DNA of 64,000 nucleotides from Neoechinorhynchus agilis. Taxonomy: Eukaryota > Acanthocephala. Positions 1 through 11,195 of this stretch are shown here, piece after piece. The notes under the pieces were generated by a model. That model had not been told where the DNA came from. It was given only the letters and a program-made list of their open reading frames with translations, and searched no databases. A program made the translations under genes and the position numbers. The stretch is taken from NCBI GenBank assembly GCA_051530055.1, contig CM121342.1, positions 2,294,001 through 2,358,000 on the forward strand, read 5' to 3'. How positions within the stretch are numbered: position 1 is the stretch's first letter; each line of letters starts with the position of its first letter.

Positions 1-1417
1 TAAAGCAAGTGAACTTTCAAAAATTTTAGAGCCTCTCGTGGTAAGCTGTGCTTTCGTTAGATTTCATTTTAACCTAAGAACAATCAGATATCGACAAATC
101 AGATAATTACAACCCATTCACCACTCAAGCTGATTTCAGAGCCGTTTACGAATAAGAAAATGCTGGCGTGTGGACAAGGTCCATATGTAAACATTGCAAG
201 ATCGTGAGTAAAAGTTGTAGCATAGTACAAAAAATTTAAATTCGGGCTTGATTTTTTAAACTTTAAGGAAAGGATAAATTTGCAAGTAAAGAACAACTAA
301 TACGTTTTTTGAAATGCCATTGAGATGATTCCATGGATAAGTCGTTATCTTTCAATCAGAAAAAAAATCCCATTGTATTCTTATATTATTGTAAGATTAC
401 ATTAAAGCCTACGCCTTTCAAGAAAATAAAATTCTTGTTTTCGGAATTATTTCTCGGCACGTTAAGAAGATTTTCTATAGAAATCTAATTATAAGCTCAT
501 TTATACTAGCATAAAAACGTAAATTTTCGCTACATATATTTATCGCCCATCGCCTTCAATTTTAGCTACACTATGCACACTAAATATTTATAACTTTAGA
601 ATGGGATTTGAGCGTCTATGTACAGTCAAAGAAGTCCTTGCCGTTTTCCCGGAGATTGATACCATTTGTTGGACTAAAAGAGAAGCGGTGGCCGAACTCG
701 TAGGTCTTTCTCTCGCCTTTATCAATTAGAAACAAATAAAAATTTAGCTTATGAAGAGAAAAACAAGACCGGTGTTTGAGAAGATCGATGGCGTGATATT
801 GATGGGATCACCAAACAATTGGGAAACTTCATTACAAGTTATCATTGATGTAGTTGCAGGAAATGGCGTTCCGTTTGCTGATCACAAAGAACAAGACCAA
901 ATCCCATTGATTTTGTGCAATCAGGATTTGGTATGGAGAAGCAGTGCTCCAAGTCCAAGGTAAAATAATTAACTGCATCCTCTAGAATATTTGCATTTTT
1001 CAGAATGGGGCACGGATCGTTTGTGGAGTGCTTGGCGCACTTGTTTGAGGAAGTTGCCCAAAGAAGCCTTATTTTCAATCACAAAATCGGGAAGCCATTT
1101 GAGCTAAGCTACAGATACACTATTCAACGATTCAGGAAAACCTTTGGAGAAGAGAACATGCCAAATGTTCTTTACTTTGTCGGGTAAACTTGATAGAATT
1201 TAATTTAGCTGTATTGTCTATTTTTAGAGACAATGTCGATGCAGATATTTTGGGAGCGAATAGATTCAAAAGCCATTCAGGGGAACTAATAGTTCAATCC
1301 GTTCTTGTACGTAGCGGAGTCTACAATCCACTTGTTCGACGGCTGGTTAAAGATGAAGAAAAACCCGATCACGAAGTTGAGAATGTATTTGATTTTCTTT
1401 TAAGAATTTTCGAGTAA
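1..1417 (+). CDS. HDHD5: HDHD5 (CECR5)-like HAD-superfamily hydrolase, 3' part
   Basis: The gene enters from the left edge. Exons that keep one frame are 1-40, 88-203, 600-699, 748-959, 1004-1183 and 1228-1417, each bounded by GT..AG, with introns of 44-48 nt and one of 396 nt. The spliced protein follows the CECR5/HDHD5 order: KASELSKILEPLV, then QIITTHSPLKL (the 'SHSP' cap region), LACGQGPYV, the GVILMGSPNNWET block, SPRMGHGSF, and the HAD motif IV 'VGDNVDADILGANRF', whose acidic residues bind Mg2+. It ends ...LLRIFE at TAA 1415-1417. HDHD5 is a conserved, often mitochondrial, HAD-like protein of uncertain substrate. The N-terminal HAD motif I (DxDG) lies outside the window. The family assignment is firm; the catalytic role is not known. 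Confidence 0.88.
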
Positions 1418-2020
1418 ATTTAAGCATTTGTTTTATTTAGAAGTCTTTGATTTGATGAGCCAAGTCGCAAATTTACATGAGGCTTTAAGTCTAAAAGAAA
1501 AAAAAGAATATCGTGAAACTTGGTCAGGCCAAAAAACCGGAACTAAGTTCTTCATTATGCATTTTACTAAAAAAACCTACATCACAGCCATTTTAATTTC
1601 TATATGAAAAATTTAGTCTTTTTGTTGAATGGAAAATATTAAATGACTTAGAATTCTCGAGTAACTTTAAGCATTTGTTTTATTAAGAAATTTTTATTCA
1701 ATGAGCCAAATCGCAAACTAATACGAGGCTTTACATCTAAAAGGAAAAAAAGCGTATCGTGAAACTTGGTAAAATTAAAAAACTGGAACTAGTTTCTTCA
1801 CTAAACGTTTTACTAAAGTATCTACATCACAGCCATTTAAATTTCTATAAGAAAAACTTAGTATTTTTGTTGAATGAAAAACACAACGACTTAGAATTCT
1901 CGAGTAAATTTAAGTATTCGTTTTATTTAGAAATTTTTTACAATTTCTCCGATGAACGTACTCAAAAAATCAAGTTTTTCCGATATACTCTTAACGATGA
2001 ACCAATCTGCAATCGACTAT
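1408..2020. repeat. Tandem repeat of about 245 bp, three degenerate copies
   Basis: The segment beginning 'cgagtaaatttaag' recurs at about 1411, 1658 and 1901, a period of 243-247 bp. Inside each copy a phrase resembling 'gatgagccaa' and, in the first two, 'tatcgtgaaacttgg' recurs. Copy 1 contains the HDHD5 stop codon, so the duplication took in the 3' end of that gene and copied it downstream into non-coding DNA. Copy 3 is the most diverged toward its end. Confidence 0.75.
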
Positions 2021-2164
2021 AATATCTACAAACATTCGGAAAGTCGATCGCTCAACATATAAAATCGTGTTAGAATTGTGGTGAAGATACTCCCGGTTAA
2101 GAGGTATTTTGTAGTTAGGGATACGTTTGTGTAAAAATAACTTTTGGTAACGCACAACTCCTAA

Positions 2165-2757
2165 TTGAATCCAATTTTCCAACAATCACCACTGTCCGCA
2201 AAATTGGGGCTTCTCTCCTTCCTCGGCTGTCGCTATCACGCTAGCAGCATTGCCTCTGTACTGCGCGCGAGATATTTTGTCGTAGGAATACACCTTCTCG
2301 TGCGTAGGCGGTCTCTCAATTTATTCGAGAGATCCTGGAGCAGAGTGCCGAGCTGCCAAGCGCTCCATACGTCTCTACTCCGAAGGGGACAAAATAATGG
2401 GCCCTTGCTAATTCTCTATATTTTCGTACCTTCCTCCCTTCCGCTGCAACTCCAGCGATTTTGAGAAAGTACCGAATGTTGCTCACTGCGAGGGAGTCCA
2501 CACACGTGACGACCTGGAGAAGGCATTTGCCCTCCCACCACGGAAAGAGCGAAATTCCGTCAGGTCGACGACCGTCTAGTCGACAAAGATGGGCGGGTTC
2601 CAAGATGTTGGCGTGAGAACCTTCCTCCTGACTTTCGGCAAACGAGACCGTGTCACCCGAAAGCATCAACCAAAGACGGGAGACCAAGTGACAATAGATA
2701 ATTTCGTTTTCATGGTTAAGAAATATTTCGAAAGAGGAAGCTTCTTCAGTCATCTAA
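2165..2757 (-). mobile_element. LINE fragment: C-terminal end of non-LTR retrotransposon ORF2
   Basis: The minus strand encodes the C-terminal tail of a non-LTR retrotransposon polyprotein: LEPAHLCRLDGRRPDG, then PWWEGKCLLQVVTCVD and YFVPFGVETYGALGSS. The RPDG...VTCVD arrangement looks like the PD-(D/E)xK-type endonuclease-like tail of some LINE ORF2 proteins. Much longer copies of the same family lie at 51.8-53.2 and 45-47 kb. Compared with the 52-kb copy it lacks a block around the CRCG finger, so it is 5' truncated and internally deleted. Confidence 0.8.
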
Positions 2758-2779
2758 AAACTTTATTCTGTGCTGAAGT

Positions 2780-2930
2780 GTGCATCCCTTACACGGCTTG
2801 GGCACATCCCTCCGGATCCTCAGATACCTCCCGAGGAGGTGCTGTGCGTCATTGGCGGTAATGGATTCGAACCCTTTGACCCTTAATTGGAATCAGGAGC
2901 TTCAGCCTGCTTGACCACCTCGACACATCC
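2780..2930 (-). repeat. tRNA-derived SINE-like or tRNA-pseudogene sequence
   Basis: On the minus strand there is an A-box-like stretch (TGGTCAAGCAGG) followed about 45 nt later by a perfect B box (GGTTCGAATCC), the spacing of an RNA polymerase III internal promoter. Folding as a tRNA gives an imperfect anticodon stem, an imperfect T stem and no good acceptor stem, so it is not a working tRNA. The region continues into about 80 nt of non-tRNA sequence, as in a SINE body. It abuts the LINE fragment. No second copy was found in this window. Confidence 0.4.
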
Positions 2931-3015
2931 GAGTTTTGATCATGAATCCTGTACAAACAAATTTATAAATCATCGATATAGAAAGATTGAAGCAATTAGC
3001 GATTTTCACAAAGGG

Positions 3016-3285
3016 TAAATCTGGAAGAAGGATTTATCTGCTGACGTAAATAATGAGGACTGCTTTGTAAGAACGTTCACTGTCGTTTTCGGATTAAAAT
3101 CTAGATTTCAATATTTCATGGATGTAAATATCTAATTTATCGACATTAAGTTTTGTGATTGCAACATTTCCTAGATTGTAAGTGCTTGGAAGCTTCTAGA
3201 TGCAGCCAGCAAGAAAAATAAGTTATTCCCTCCACTGAAGTACATCATGAAGGAGGAACCCTTGCAAGTTTGGCAGATTGTGTGA
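3016..3285 (+). CDS. Unidentified gene, possible last two exons
   Basis: An open stretch ending at 3123 (IWKKDLSADVNNED ... SRFQYFMD) joins through a 51-nt GT..AG intron (3124-3174) in frame to 3175-3285 (IVSAWKLLDAASKKN ... KEEPLQVWQIV, TGA at 3283-3285). The junction preserves the frame and composition looks protein-like, suggesting the 3' end of a gene whose upstream exons may have been displaced by the LINE and SINE at 2.16-2.93 kb. The 5' boundary is not resolved. I do not recognise the family. Confidence 0.35.
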
Positions 3286-3442
3286 TTTTATTTGTGCTAG
3301 AGGAAGGATCACTGTCTAGGATTATTACGATGAATCGATTAAATACCTCAAATCGATATTTGTATATCTTTTCGGGCTACTTAGTAGTTTTAAACATTCT
3401 TAAGCGGATGCCGTTTGCGCAAATTAACGAACATTTCAGACA

Positions 3443-5047
3443 ATGTCTCATCAACACTTCTCCGCACCGCCATCGGAACTTGCTCGTGAAATAAAGCAGC
3501 AAAGGACACTCTTAGCTGATGCGCCTCTCGATGTTCCACGAAAACAAACTCGTGAAGAGTATAGACGACTAAAAGAACTTGAGGAGCTTCGAAAGGCTGG
3601 TTCGGCTCCCGCTGCCGTTGACGAGCAAGGCCATGATATAAATCCACACATTCCGCAATACATGGTGGACGTTCCTTGGTATGTTAGTTATGATCATTCT
3701 AGACCCACTTTAAAACATCAAAGAATTCATCCTGAGAAAAAGAAAAAGTTTGATGATCTAAGCACGTGGATTGATCGAAGTGGAACCAAAAACGATAATG
3801 AAATTGAAGCAGAGAAACCAAAAAGGGCTCCTCGCTTTAAACCGGGCGCTTGCGAAAATTGCGGATCTACTAAACATAAACGAAAGGAGTGCCTTGAACG
3901 TCCACGTAAAGTGAGTGTTAAGTATGGCAATGGACCGATTGCGGAAGATGAATGTACTTTGCCAGAATTGAACTTGTCATGGGATGGAAAGCGAGATCGC
4001 TGGAATGGTGTTGATCTTGATGTTCATCAGTATAGAGTCGTTAGTGATTTTGAGAGACTTGATGATCTTAAGGTACCGATCAGAAGTTAAGAGGTCTTTA
4101 GATTCTAGAAAAGCATAAAAGTTCATTGCTAGTTTCGGTGTTCGTCATTATTATTGCTCACTCGGCACTTATATCCTTGAAATACTTCGACCCTTTGCGA
4201 AAATTAAAAGCTACATCGAAACGTCGTTTTATTAGACTGAATCTACGGGCTCTTAAGCCGCTTGTGCTTTTTTCTGATCGTTGCAGATAAGCGCCGCCAT
4301 CAGCAGCAAGTGGAATTTAAATCGGATATCTTGTCGGACGATGACAAATATGTTGAAGAAATGGACATGCCGGGACAAAAGGTTGACAGTAAACAGCGGA
4401 TAAGCGTGCGCAACCTTCGAATTCGTGAAGACACTGCTAAGTATCTTTTAAATCTTGACCCGAACTCAGCTTATTATGATCCGAAATCGCGTTCAATGAG
4501 GGATGATCCATTCACAGGGAAAGATGGTAGAAAAGTGGAGGACGCTAAAACTTTTTTCGGTGATAATTTTGTTCGGTCTTCAGGTGACAGTTGTCGTTTC
4601 AATCAATCTGAGCGATTTGCTTGGGAGTCTCAAAATAAAGGAGTCGTAATACACCAGCAAGCGGATCCCACGCGTCTTCAAATGCTTCATAAGGAATACA
4701 ATGAAAAGAAGCAGGATTACGTGAGTAAGGTTAAAGAGACTATTTTTGAGACCTATGGAGGAAAAGAGCATCTTATTAGTAAACCGGAGGAAAGGCTTGT
4801 TGGAACCGAGAGTTCAATGTATTTGCTCTATGATCGTGATGGAGATTTGAAACCTGAATTTAAGAAAAAAATGGCGGAACAAGTTTTAAAGAAGACTAAA
4901 TATCCCGAGGATGTTTATATCAACGGTCATACGAGTGTTTGGGGGTCGTTCTATTGCAAAGAAGAAAATAGATGGGGATATCGATGTTGTAAGGCGTTGT
5001 TTAAGAACGCTTACTGCACTGCTGTCAGTGAAAAAGGTTTGGATTAA
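3443..5047 (+). CDS. SLU7: Pre-mRNA splicing factor SLU7
   Basis: SLU7 acts at the second catalytic step of pre-mRNA splicing, in the nucleus, helping 3' splice-site choice. Exon 1 (3443-4072) has the conserved N-terminus, the 'VPWYV' segment and a CCHC zinc knuckle (C-x2-C-x4-H-x4-C, CENCGSTKHKRKEC) near residue 136. Exon 2 starts near 4292, after a 219-nt intron whose acceptor is best placed at ..gataag|cgc. It carries MDMPGQKVDSKQRISVRNLR, LNLDPNSAYYDPKSRSMR, ADPTRLQMLHKEY and HTSVWGSFY, all SLU7 hallmarks. Read through to TAA 5045-5047 the protein is about 460 aa, shorter than the 550-590 usual in animals because the Lys/Glu-rich tail is absent. A donor-like AAAAAG|GT at 5036/5037 could lead to a further exon, but I find none before 6.2 kb. 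Confidence 0.92.
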
Positions 5048-5337
5048 GACTTGGATTTTCGAAGTAAAATAACCATGGTGCTTCTGCTCTGTGTTCAACG
5101 AGGCATTCAAAATTCGGCGGAATCCAAGAGTGGATATTCTTTAACCTATTTTACCATCACTCTCAACTCAGCGGCAAACATAATTTAGAAAAAATTTGTT
5201 AAATAGAACGTCAGCCAATTAGCAAAGGCAGAATCTCACAACTTAGTTTAGAGTAGGCCTTTACAGAATCGTCAAAGCGAATAAATAGAGACTGTATTTC
5301 TAGTTGGAATCTCTCAGTTTACTTAGAAAGCTATATA

Positions 5338-5804
5338 GCTACTGATTTTGGAGTGGATTACCAATCCGGGCGGGTGGCAATATCCGGTCGGGTTGGAAGG
5401 TCCGTTCTTGTAGGAATTGGCGGATATTGTTTTTAGGAGCGCTTGTAAGGTTGGTCTTTTCTCAGGTTCATTTCAAGACTTTCCCCTCTCACCGAATGCC
5501 TTCATAAGATTTTCAACAAACCCACAATTTCTACCACATTTTATTCATCTTTTAAAACGAGCGCAACACTCGTAATCCTAATTCGTCTCATCCTCCCTTG
5601 ACCTCGCACCTCCCTATACCTGCGCTCCTTTTTCCATGCTGCCGAATCTTCTCGGATATCATAATTTGAAATGAACCTGAGAAAAGACCAACCTTACAAG
5701 CGCTTCTAAAAACAATATCCGCCAATTCCTACAAGAACGGGCCTTCCAACCCGACCGGATATTCCCATCCGCCCGGATTGGTAATCCACTCCAAAATCAG
5801 TAGC
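5338..5804. mobile_element. Fold-back MITE with about 135-bp terminal inverted repeats, copy 1
   Basis: The left end (gctactgattttggagtgg...) is the reverse complement of the right end (...ccactccaaaatcagtagc), with similarity running about 135 bp inward through 'gcgcttgtaaggttggtctt'. The non-coding core is about 200 bp and contains no transposase. A related, reversed and partial copy lies at 57.5-57.8 kb. Clear target-site duplications were not identified. It sits just 3' of SLU7. Confidence 0.85.
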
Positions 5805-6210
5805 CAGATTCATTTACCCAATCAGAACTCGGATGTTTATGAGGACCCAAAGGTACATGGGTCCTCTTTTTCCTTGTGCATTAACCAATAAAACCTTTTA
5901 TTATTACACACGATCTACTTTTTTTCAGGTGAAAATGTATTTCTCCATTAGCTTTGTAATGTGTAAGTCAACGAGTTCACATTTTGCTTCCTCGTTACGT
6001 GAAAGTACGAATGAGTAACGGCACTCGTTAGAGCGTTGAGTTCAACGATCTTTTGTGAATAGCACTTATACAGTCATTATCCAAAGAAAAGTAACTTTTG
6101 AAACCACTTGTGAAGATGCCACTTATTCAAAGAAAATCGGTGACCCAAGTATTTCCTCCGAAAAACGGAGATTTTCCGAAAAGTAGACATGAGTGATTTT
6201 ACCCGGCTTT

Positions 6211-7053
6211 ATGTTAAAATCCTTGTGTAGTCAAAAGAACGATGAACCCGCTGTTCATGCCGGGTTTCTGGACTTTCAAAAATCAATAAAGGACAATCAA
6301 TCAGCTTTTTATGCCGATGATGAATTTTTGAAGCATTTAGAATTGGGAAAAGAGTTCGATAAAGGCGCTCAATATTACTCGCGACAAAAGGCCCGTGATA
6401 ATGTTGGATTTGAATACAGTATTCCACCAAAGGAGCGAACATTAAACGCGAGAGTGCGAAACACGTATTTAAAATGGATTGAACACGAGAAGATGCTTGA
6501 AGATGAGGAGAATCATGCGATTCAAGTTATGGAAGGTAATGAAGTTCCAACTTCGCTAAGGTACTTACAATACGAGAAAGTCGAGGATGAAGGTGCGGAT
6601 TACGACGTTTATTATAAGGAGATTCAGAGATTATCAAAGGCTGAGAAACGATACGAAGATAAGTTGAACAATACCGCGGATTCTGCGCTAATAACTGGTG
6701 GTGATGTGGCTTACGGACGAGCTGTTAAACGAGGAGATAGTGATGTCGAATTCGAAAGGAAAGTTTCTACTTCATCGTTGGGAGATGTTAACACAACTTG
6801 GGAGGTTGATCAAGGTCTTTCCATAAGGTCACTTGCTAAGGTAGTTAAGAAGACAATGAGACTAAAAAAGAACAAACAAAACAATGAGAAACATAACAGC
6901 CTTGAGGAAAATGGGAAAGAGTCAGAAGATGATGCCCAATTCGATTCGCAGCCGTCAGCGAGTGGAAGTCTACGGGGATTTCGAAACCTGGTTGGAGCTG
7001 CCAAGGATCGGTACAGATCACTCAGAGATTGGATTCCCGAAAGTGGCTATTAA
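6211..7053 (+). CDS. Orphan hydrophilic protein, about 280 aa
   Basis: A long open frame ends at TAA 7051-7053. The first ATG in frame is 6211 (MLKSLCSQKNDEP...); an earlier ATG at 6189 is in another frame. The protein is rich in charged residues and has no signal peptide or membrane segment. The N-terminal half (FLDFQKSIKDNQSAFYADD, YLKWIEHEKMLEDEENH) looks globular and helical. The C-terminal half has basic runs (VVKKTMRLKKNKQ) and acidic low-complexity sequence. Codon use is gene-like. I do not recognise a family. The true start could lie in an upstream exon. Confidence 0.6.
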   Translation: MLKSLCSQKNDEPAVHAGFLDFQKSIKDNQSAFYADDEFLKHLELGKEFDKGAQYYSRQKARDNVGFEYSIPPKERTLNARVRNTYLKWIEHEKMLEDEENHAIQVMEGNEVPTSLRYLQYEKVEDEGADYDVYYKEIQRLSKAEKRYEDKLNNTADSALITGGDVAYGRAVKRGDSDVEFERKVSTSSLGDVNTTWEVDQGLSIRSLAKVVKKTMRLKKNKQNNEKHNSLEENGKESEDDAQFDSQPSASGSLRGFRNLVGAAKDRYRSLRDWIPESGY

Positions 7054-7819
7054 AAATTAGTAGTATAAGTGCGAGAAGTGTGGAGGTGATAGTTGTTTTC
7101 AGCCCTTTTCTCTAAATAAGAAAGCAAGTTTGCGCTTATTAAAAGCATTTTAACTTACTTGGCATCTTATTTTATCTTAGCATAAAAGCTAAAAACAAAG
7201 TTAACAATTTCAACAATATCACTGTTTTCTTTGCAAATAAGTCAAAATAGCAAAAGATTGAGGCAATCAGACAAATATATCGAAATTTATTAAAATGATT
7301 TATTTTTCCTTCAGAAATAAAGTGAATTTTCGACATTTCGTTTTTAGAGCAAATCTAATCATAGCTGGCAATAATTTTACTTAAAAAAAGTTCGATATTT
7401 AAGAACATGAGTCATTCTATAGAATGCGAGAACTAAAAAAAGGAGCAAAAACAATGTATTTTAAAAAACGATTAAGCCAACAAAATCAATCCGATTTTAT
7501 CTAAGCAAGTTGAACTGACTCCCTTTAGGCTTTTTTTAAGCAGTTTTAATAATAACCGGTAATATTTTTAGCCTATTAATACAAATGGGCTATATCTGAA
7601 ATTCCCAATTCCTTATATAGGTTTATCTCTTGTCTGCAAACAAGTATAACCGGTGAACTGGTTCGCGTCTGACAAACAGATAAACGTTGGTGTATGTTGA
7701 CTTGAGGTTGTCTGCTACTCACGAATCACATAAACGGTAAGCTTTATGCCTGGCAGCTGAAGTTACTTTAATATATACTAAAGCGATCCATTACTTAAAA
7801 CAGACTCAATAGAACGTAA
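7054..7819. other. Intergenic, AT-rich
   Basis: No coding or repeat structure is apparent. The sequence just upstream of 7820 is a plausible promoter/5'UTR for the glycosyltransferase gene, but no specific element can be supported. Confidence 0.5.
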
Positions 7820-10430
7820 ATGCGTTTTCGGATCAATGCTTTTTGTGCTAAGAGATCGTTAAGATCTTTGATGAAATTCGGCTGGCGGATAACGAGAATC
7901 AAAACTGGTTTAAAAATCGTATTTCTTATCGTCACTGGATTCATTATTGGAAGTCTGATTGGATATTTAATCCGGAACGCTATTAGCCCAAGACAAGACT
8001 ATGAACTTGTACGAAGAGATGGATTTGAGGACAGTGGTGATATGGTGGGAAAATTCAAAATAGATCGTCCTCGATATGCAGCCGATGAATTACATATTAG
8101 AAAGCGACTTTTTGTAGGGATTATAGCGGAAAAAAATATAGACGAATTGCTCAATGGAATGTGTTTCCTGTTGGACCATGTTGCCGATAGAGTCGTTATT
8201 TTCACATCGAATAATCAACCGTTTTTAAATGACACAAAATTCGATGTAGTATCGTTCACAGACAAAAATGAAATCCATAAACCCTTCTATGTTCTCAAAT
8301 ATTTAAACGAAACTGAGCCCGATGAGTACTCATGGACTATGATAATCAATGATGACACTTACGTTCATGTGGGAAATGTGAGTGTTTTACTAATGCCTCA
8401 AAAGTACTATTCGTGTTTTAGCTAAAAAGGCTTGTGAAATCATTGAGTGCCAGTGATTATAGATGCATTGGTACCAGTCATAGCGAAGACTCCAGCCATC
8501 CTTCGATAAAAAATGGAATAATTCTTGCACACGTTGGTATCAGAGAAGTGATGCGCCAACATTTCGTTTTACAAACAACCTTTCATATTCAGATCCTAAG
8601 AAACCCAACCCTGGAAAATCTTGATCAGTGCCAAAGTAATTGGAGCAATTCAACAATTTCAACTGATCGATTCTTCGCGGATTGCATTTTTAAATCCACA
8701 GGAATACGATGCACCGGAAATATTAGGAAGGTTCAAGCCACAATTAGCTTTTAAGCAAGTGATTCATTTTGCGATTTTTAGAAATTAAGTTACAAATCCA
8801 TGTACTTTGATAGATTTGATACTAATTTGATAAAGAGCTCCTTGGAAAGTACAATTACCCTCCGGCCTATAGAATCCTTAAATCAATTCAACATCGTAAA
8901 CAGGTATGATTTATTTCTCTACTAAGATTAGCAATCTTATTTAAGTTTGGTCGCTAAATTTGAGATCGATTTAATCGATGAAACCCTAAGACGACTTCAA
9001 AAAGAACTGATTAAGACTGACCAAAAATACCCAGTGGGTTTATCGAAACCATTTAAACCAACCAATCGATTTGATGTAAATGAATGGGATTACTTTGATT
9101 ATGAGAAGGAAAGGCATTATAGCGTAGGAGAATCGGAACCATTTGAGAACTGTTAGTAGATTCCAAAAACAAAAATAGAAAATCACATAGCTTGTAGGTC
9201 ATTTGAGTACATTTAGAAGCGTTGCACTTTTCGCTAAGGACCATTTAGTACGCGAGATTAAACTAAGGGAAACGTGAGTATACCTTCGTACATGACTTAA
9301 ACTTGATTAAATTTAGGGACCTAAAAGTGTCTCATATTTATTATCAAATCGATCCCACGTTCGGTGCAAGATACATGGTTGATGTTTTTCATAAAGGCGA
9401 TGAAAAAGCGTTTGAAACTTATTCTTAGCTGTCATCATTTTCGTTTACTGATTTACCAAAAGTAGCAAGCATCTAAAACGACCAATAATGTTAGTTAAGA
9501 AAATATACTGAAATGGATATGTGGTTATCATAATCCCAGATAACTGAATATATAGAAGCCAAATTAACGGGCTGTATTCTTAAAAAGTTTAAGTTTTTAA
9601 TTTTTATGAACAAATGTTACAGCTTTAAGTATTTTTTAAAGGAGCTTCTTCTAAAGACGCTTAGAAGCAGTTAAATATAGATTGGAACTGGCGGAGCCTT
9701 TATCCAAACCCGTGATTAAAATTCAAACTCAAAAAGCAACGATAAATGCAGTGATAGTAAAGATCGATCAAAACGATTGCGTAAATTTATCGACTGATGC
9801 TATTCGTACCTTAAAATCGCCTCCAATAAAAATTGCAATTATAGCTGAAGGCATTTCGACACAAGAGGAAAAAAGATTGCAATCTTTTTTCACCTTTACA
9901 ACTAGAAGGACATCGATCGCTTCACTGGTCATTGACCTTGATTTAAGTTATCATTTCCTGGCGGAAGCAAAGTGTTTCTTCGTATGTATAAAACGGAAAT
10001 GGTAATCTCATTAGAAGCGACGATATTGGTCGTCAATTGCTGGTTAGAAAGCAGTTCTCTTTTAAAAATGATTGATTTTGCAAGCGATGGTGTCGTACCT
10101 GGAGTTCAAGCATATTTCCCAATTCCTTTTCAGTACTATTCTCCGTGCTTGGTAAACAACACAAATGGCATCGTTCACAAAGATACCGGCTGGTTTAATC
10201 CGTACAACTACGATTATATGGCATTTTATGGAAAGGATTTGATGGGAAATAACGGAACTGTTTTTAATATCCTTCGAGATAACGGCATTCATATCATCCA
10301 CGCACCGGAACCACAACTAAGAGTACTTTACCATCAACCCGTTTGTAGCGATTTTCAGAATGAACTGTGCAAGAAACAGCAAAGAAGATCTCTGGCACCC
10401 AAAACTTTGCTGGCTCAATTATCGTTGTAA
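7820..10430 (+). CDS. Chondroitin synthase / polymerising factor-type glycosyltransferase (CHSY/CHPF, MIG-22-like)
   Basis: A type II Golgi membrane protein: about 30 basic residues, a transmembrane helix (IVFLIVTGFIIGSLIGYLI, residues about 33-51), then a lumenal domain. Family landmarks across the exons are YSWTMIINDDTYVHVGN (the DDxx nucleotide-sugar region of the beta3-GT-like half), ADCIFKSTGIRC, NRFDVNEWDYFDYE (matches the family 'RFEVxxWDYF'), YYQIDPTFGARYMVDV, and GVQAYFPIPFQYYSP with DTGWFNPYNYDYMAFYGKDL in the beta4-GT-like half. Clear introns include 8379-8424 and one from 9274; exons run through about 8931-9155, 9310-9430 and 9680 to the TAA at 10428-10430. Several other junctions are approximate. 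Such proteins build the chondroitin backbone with a partner synthase. The second half lacks an obvious classical metal-binding DxD, as in the polymerising factor. Confidence 0.8.
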
Positions 10431-11018
10431 TCTCTCTCTCATAAAGTTCTTCGGTATTACTAGTATTAGGCACATTAGATGAACTAAGCACTCAATGAAG
10501 ATTAACTATCTACCGAGATCAAAGCGTATTCTTATCTTAAGCAGAAACTTCATACAAAGCAACCTTTTAAAGAAAAAAGCGGTATCCTGATTTGGTCAAA
10601 TATCTCAAGGAAATATTTTGGCTGGTGAATAAGCACAAACTACACTTGGCCATTAGAATTTCCCAACATCTCGGAACTATTCAAGGGCTGCACTTTCTTT
10701 GGGTTGCTCATTCTGAAAAAGGAATGCTGCTCAAGTTAACAACCGTAGTCATTACTCTTACTTTGGTACAGTCTTTTACGAACTGCAAGCGTCTTTCTAA
10801 CATGGTTCAGATAGGTCCTTATTTTTCCGTACAATTCGCTGCGCGGCGGTTTAATAACTGAGTAAAAAGAACTTTTTTGAAAGATTAAGTCTAGGAAATC
10901 AAAAATTTCTATAAAATCAAGATTCTTGCCAAATAAGAAATGAATTCAAAAACGTTATAGATAAGAATAATTTAGTGATCAAAAATATAAAAATCAGCAA
11001 TCATGTTTTCGAGTAATC

Positions 11019-11195
11019 TTTTTTATAGTGAATTATAATAATTTATTTGATAATTTTCGGCTTTCGCGTAGGCCTTTTTCAGTCTATTGCTATTGTAGGT
11101 TTTCAAAAATGTGTGAGTTCGTCTAAGAAGGTCTTCGCATAGGCCGAAAATTATCAAACAAAAATTAATCAATCATTATAATTCGCTATAAAAAG
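11019..11195. mobile_element. Small MITE with about 55-bp terminal inverted repeats
   Basis: The left end (cttttttatagtgaattat...ttgataattttcggc) is mirrored by the right end (...gccgaaaattatcaaac...ataattcgctataaaaag) around a short unrelated core. There is no coding capacity. A single copy was seen in the window. Confidence 0.75.

Noticed and set aside
2850-2930. Functional tRNA gene on the minus strand
   Set aside because: A and B boxes are present, but the acceptor stem does not pair and anticodon and T stems have mismatches; treated as SINE or pseudogene.
3443-7053. SLU7 and the 6.2-kb frame as one gene
   Set aside because: The downstream protein does not resemble the SLU7 C-terminus, and a MITE plus 1.1 kb of non-coding sequence separates them.
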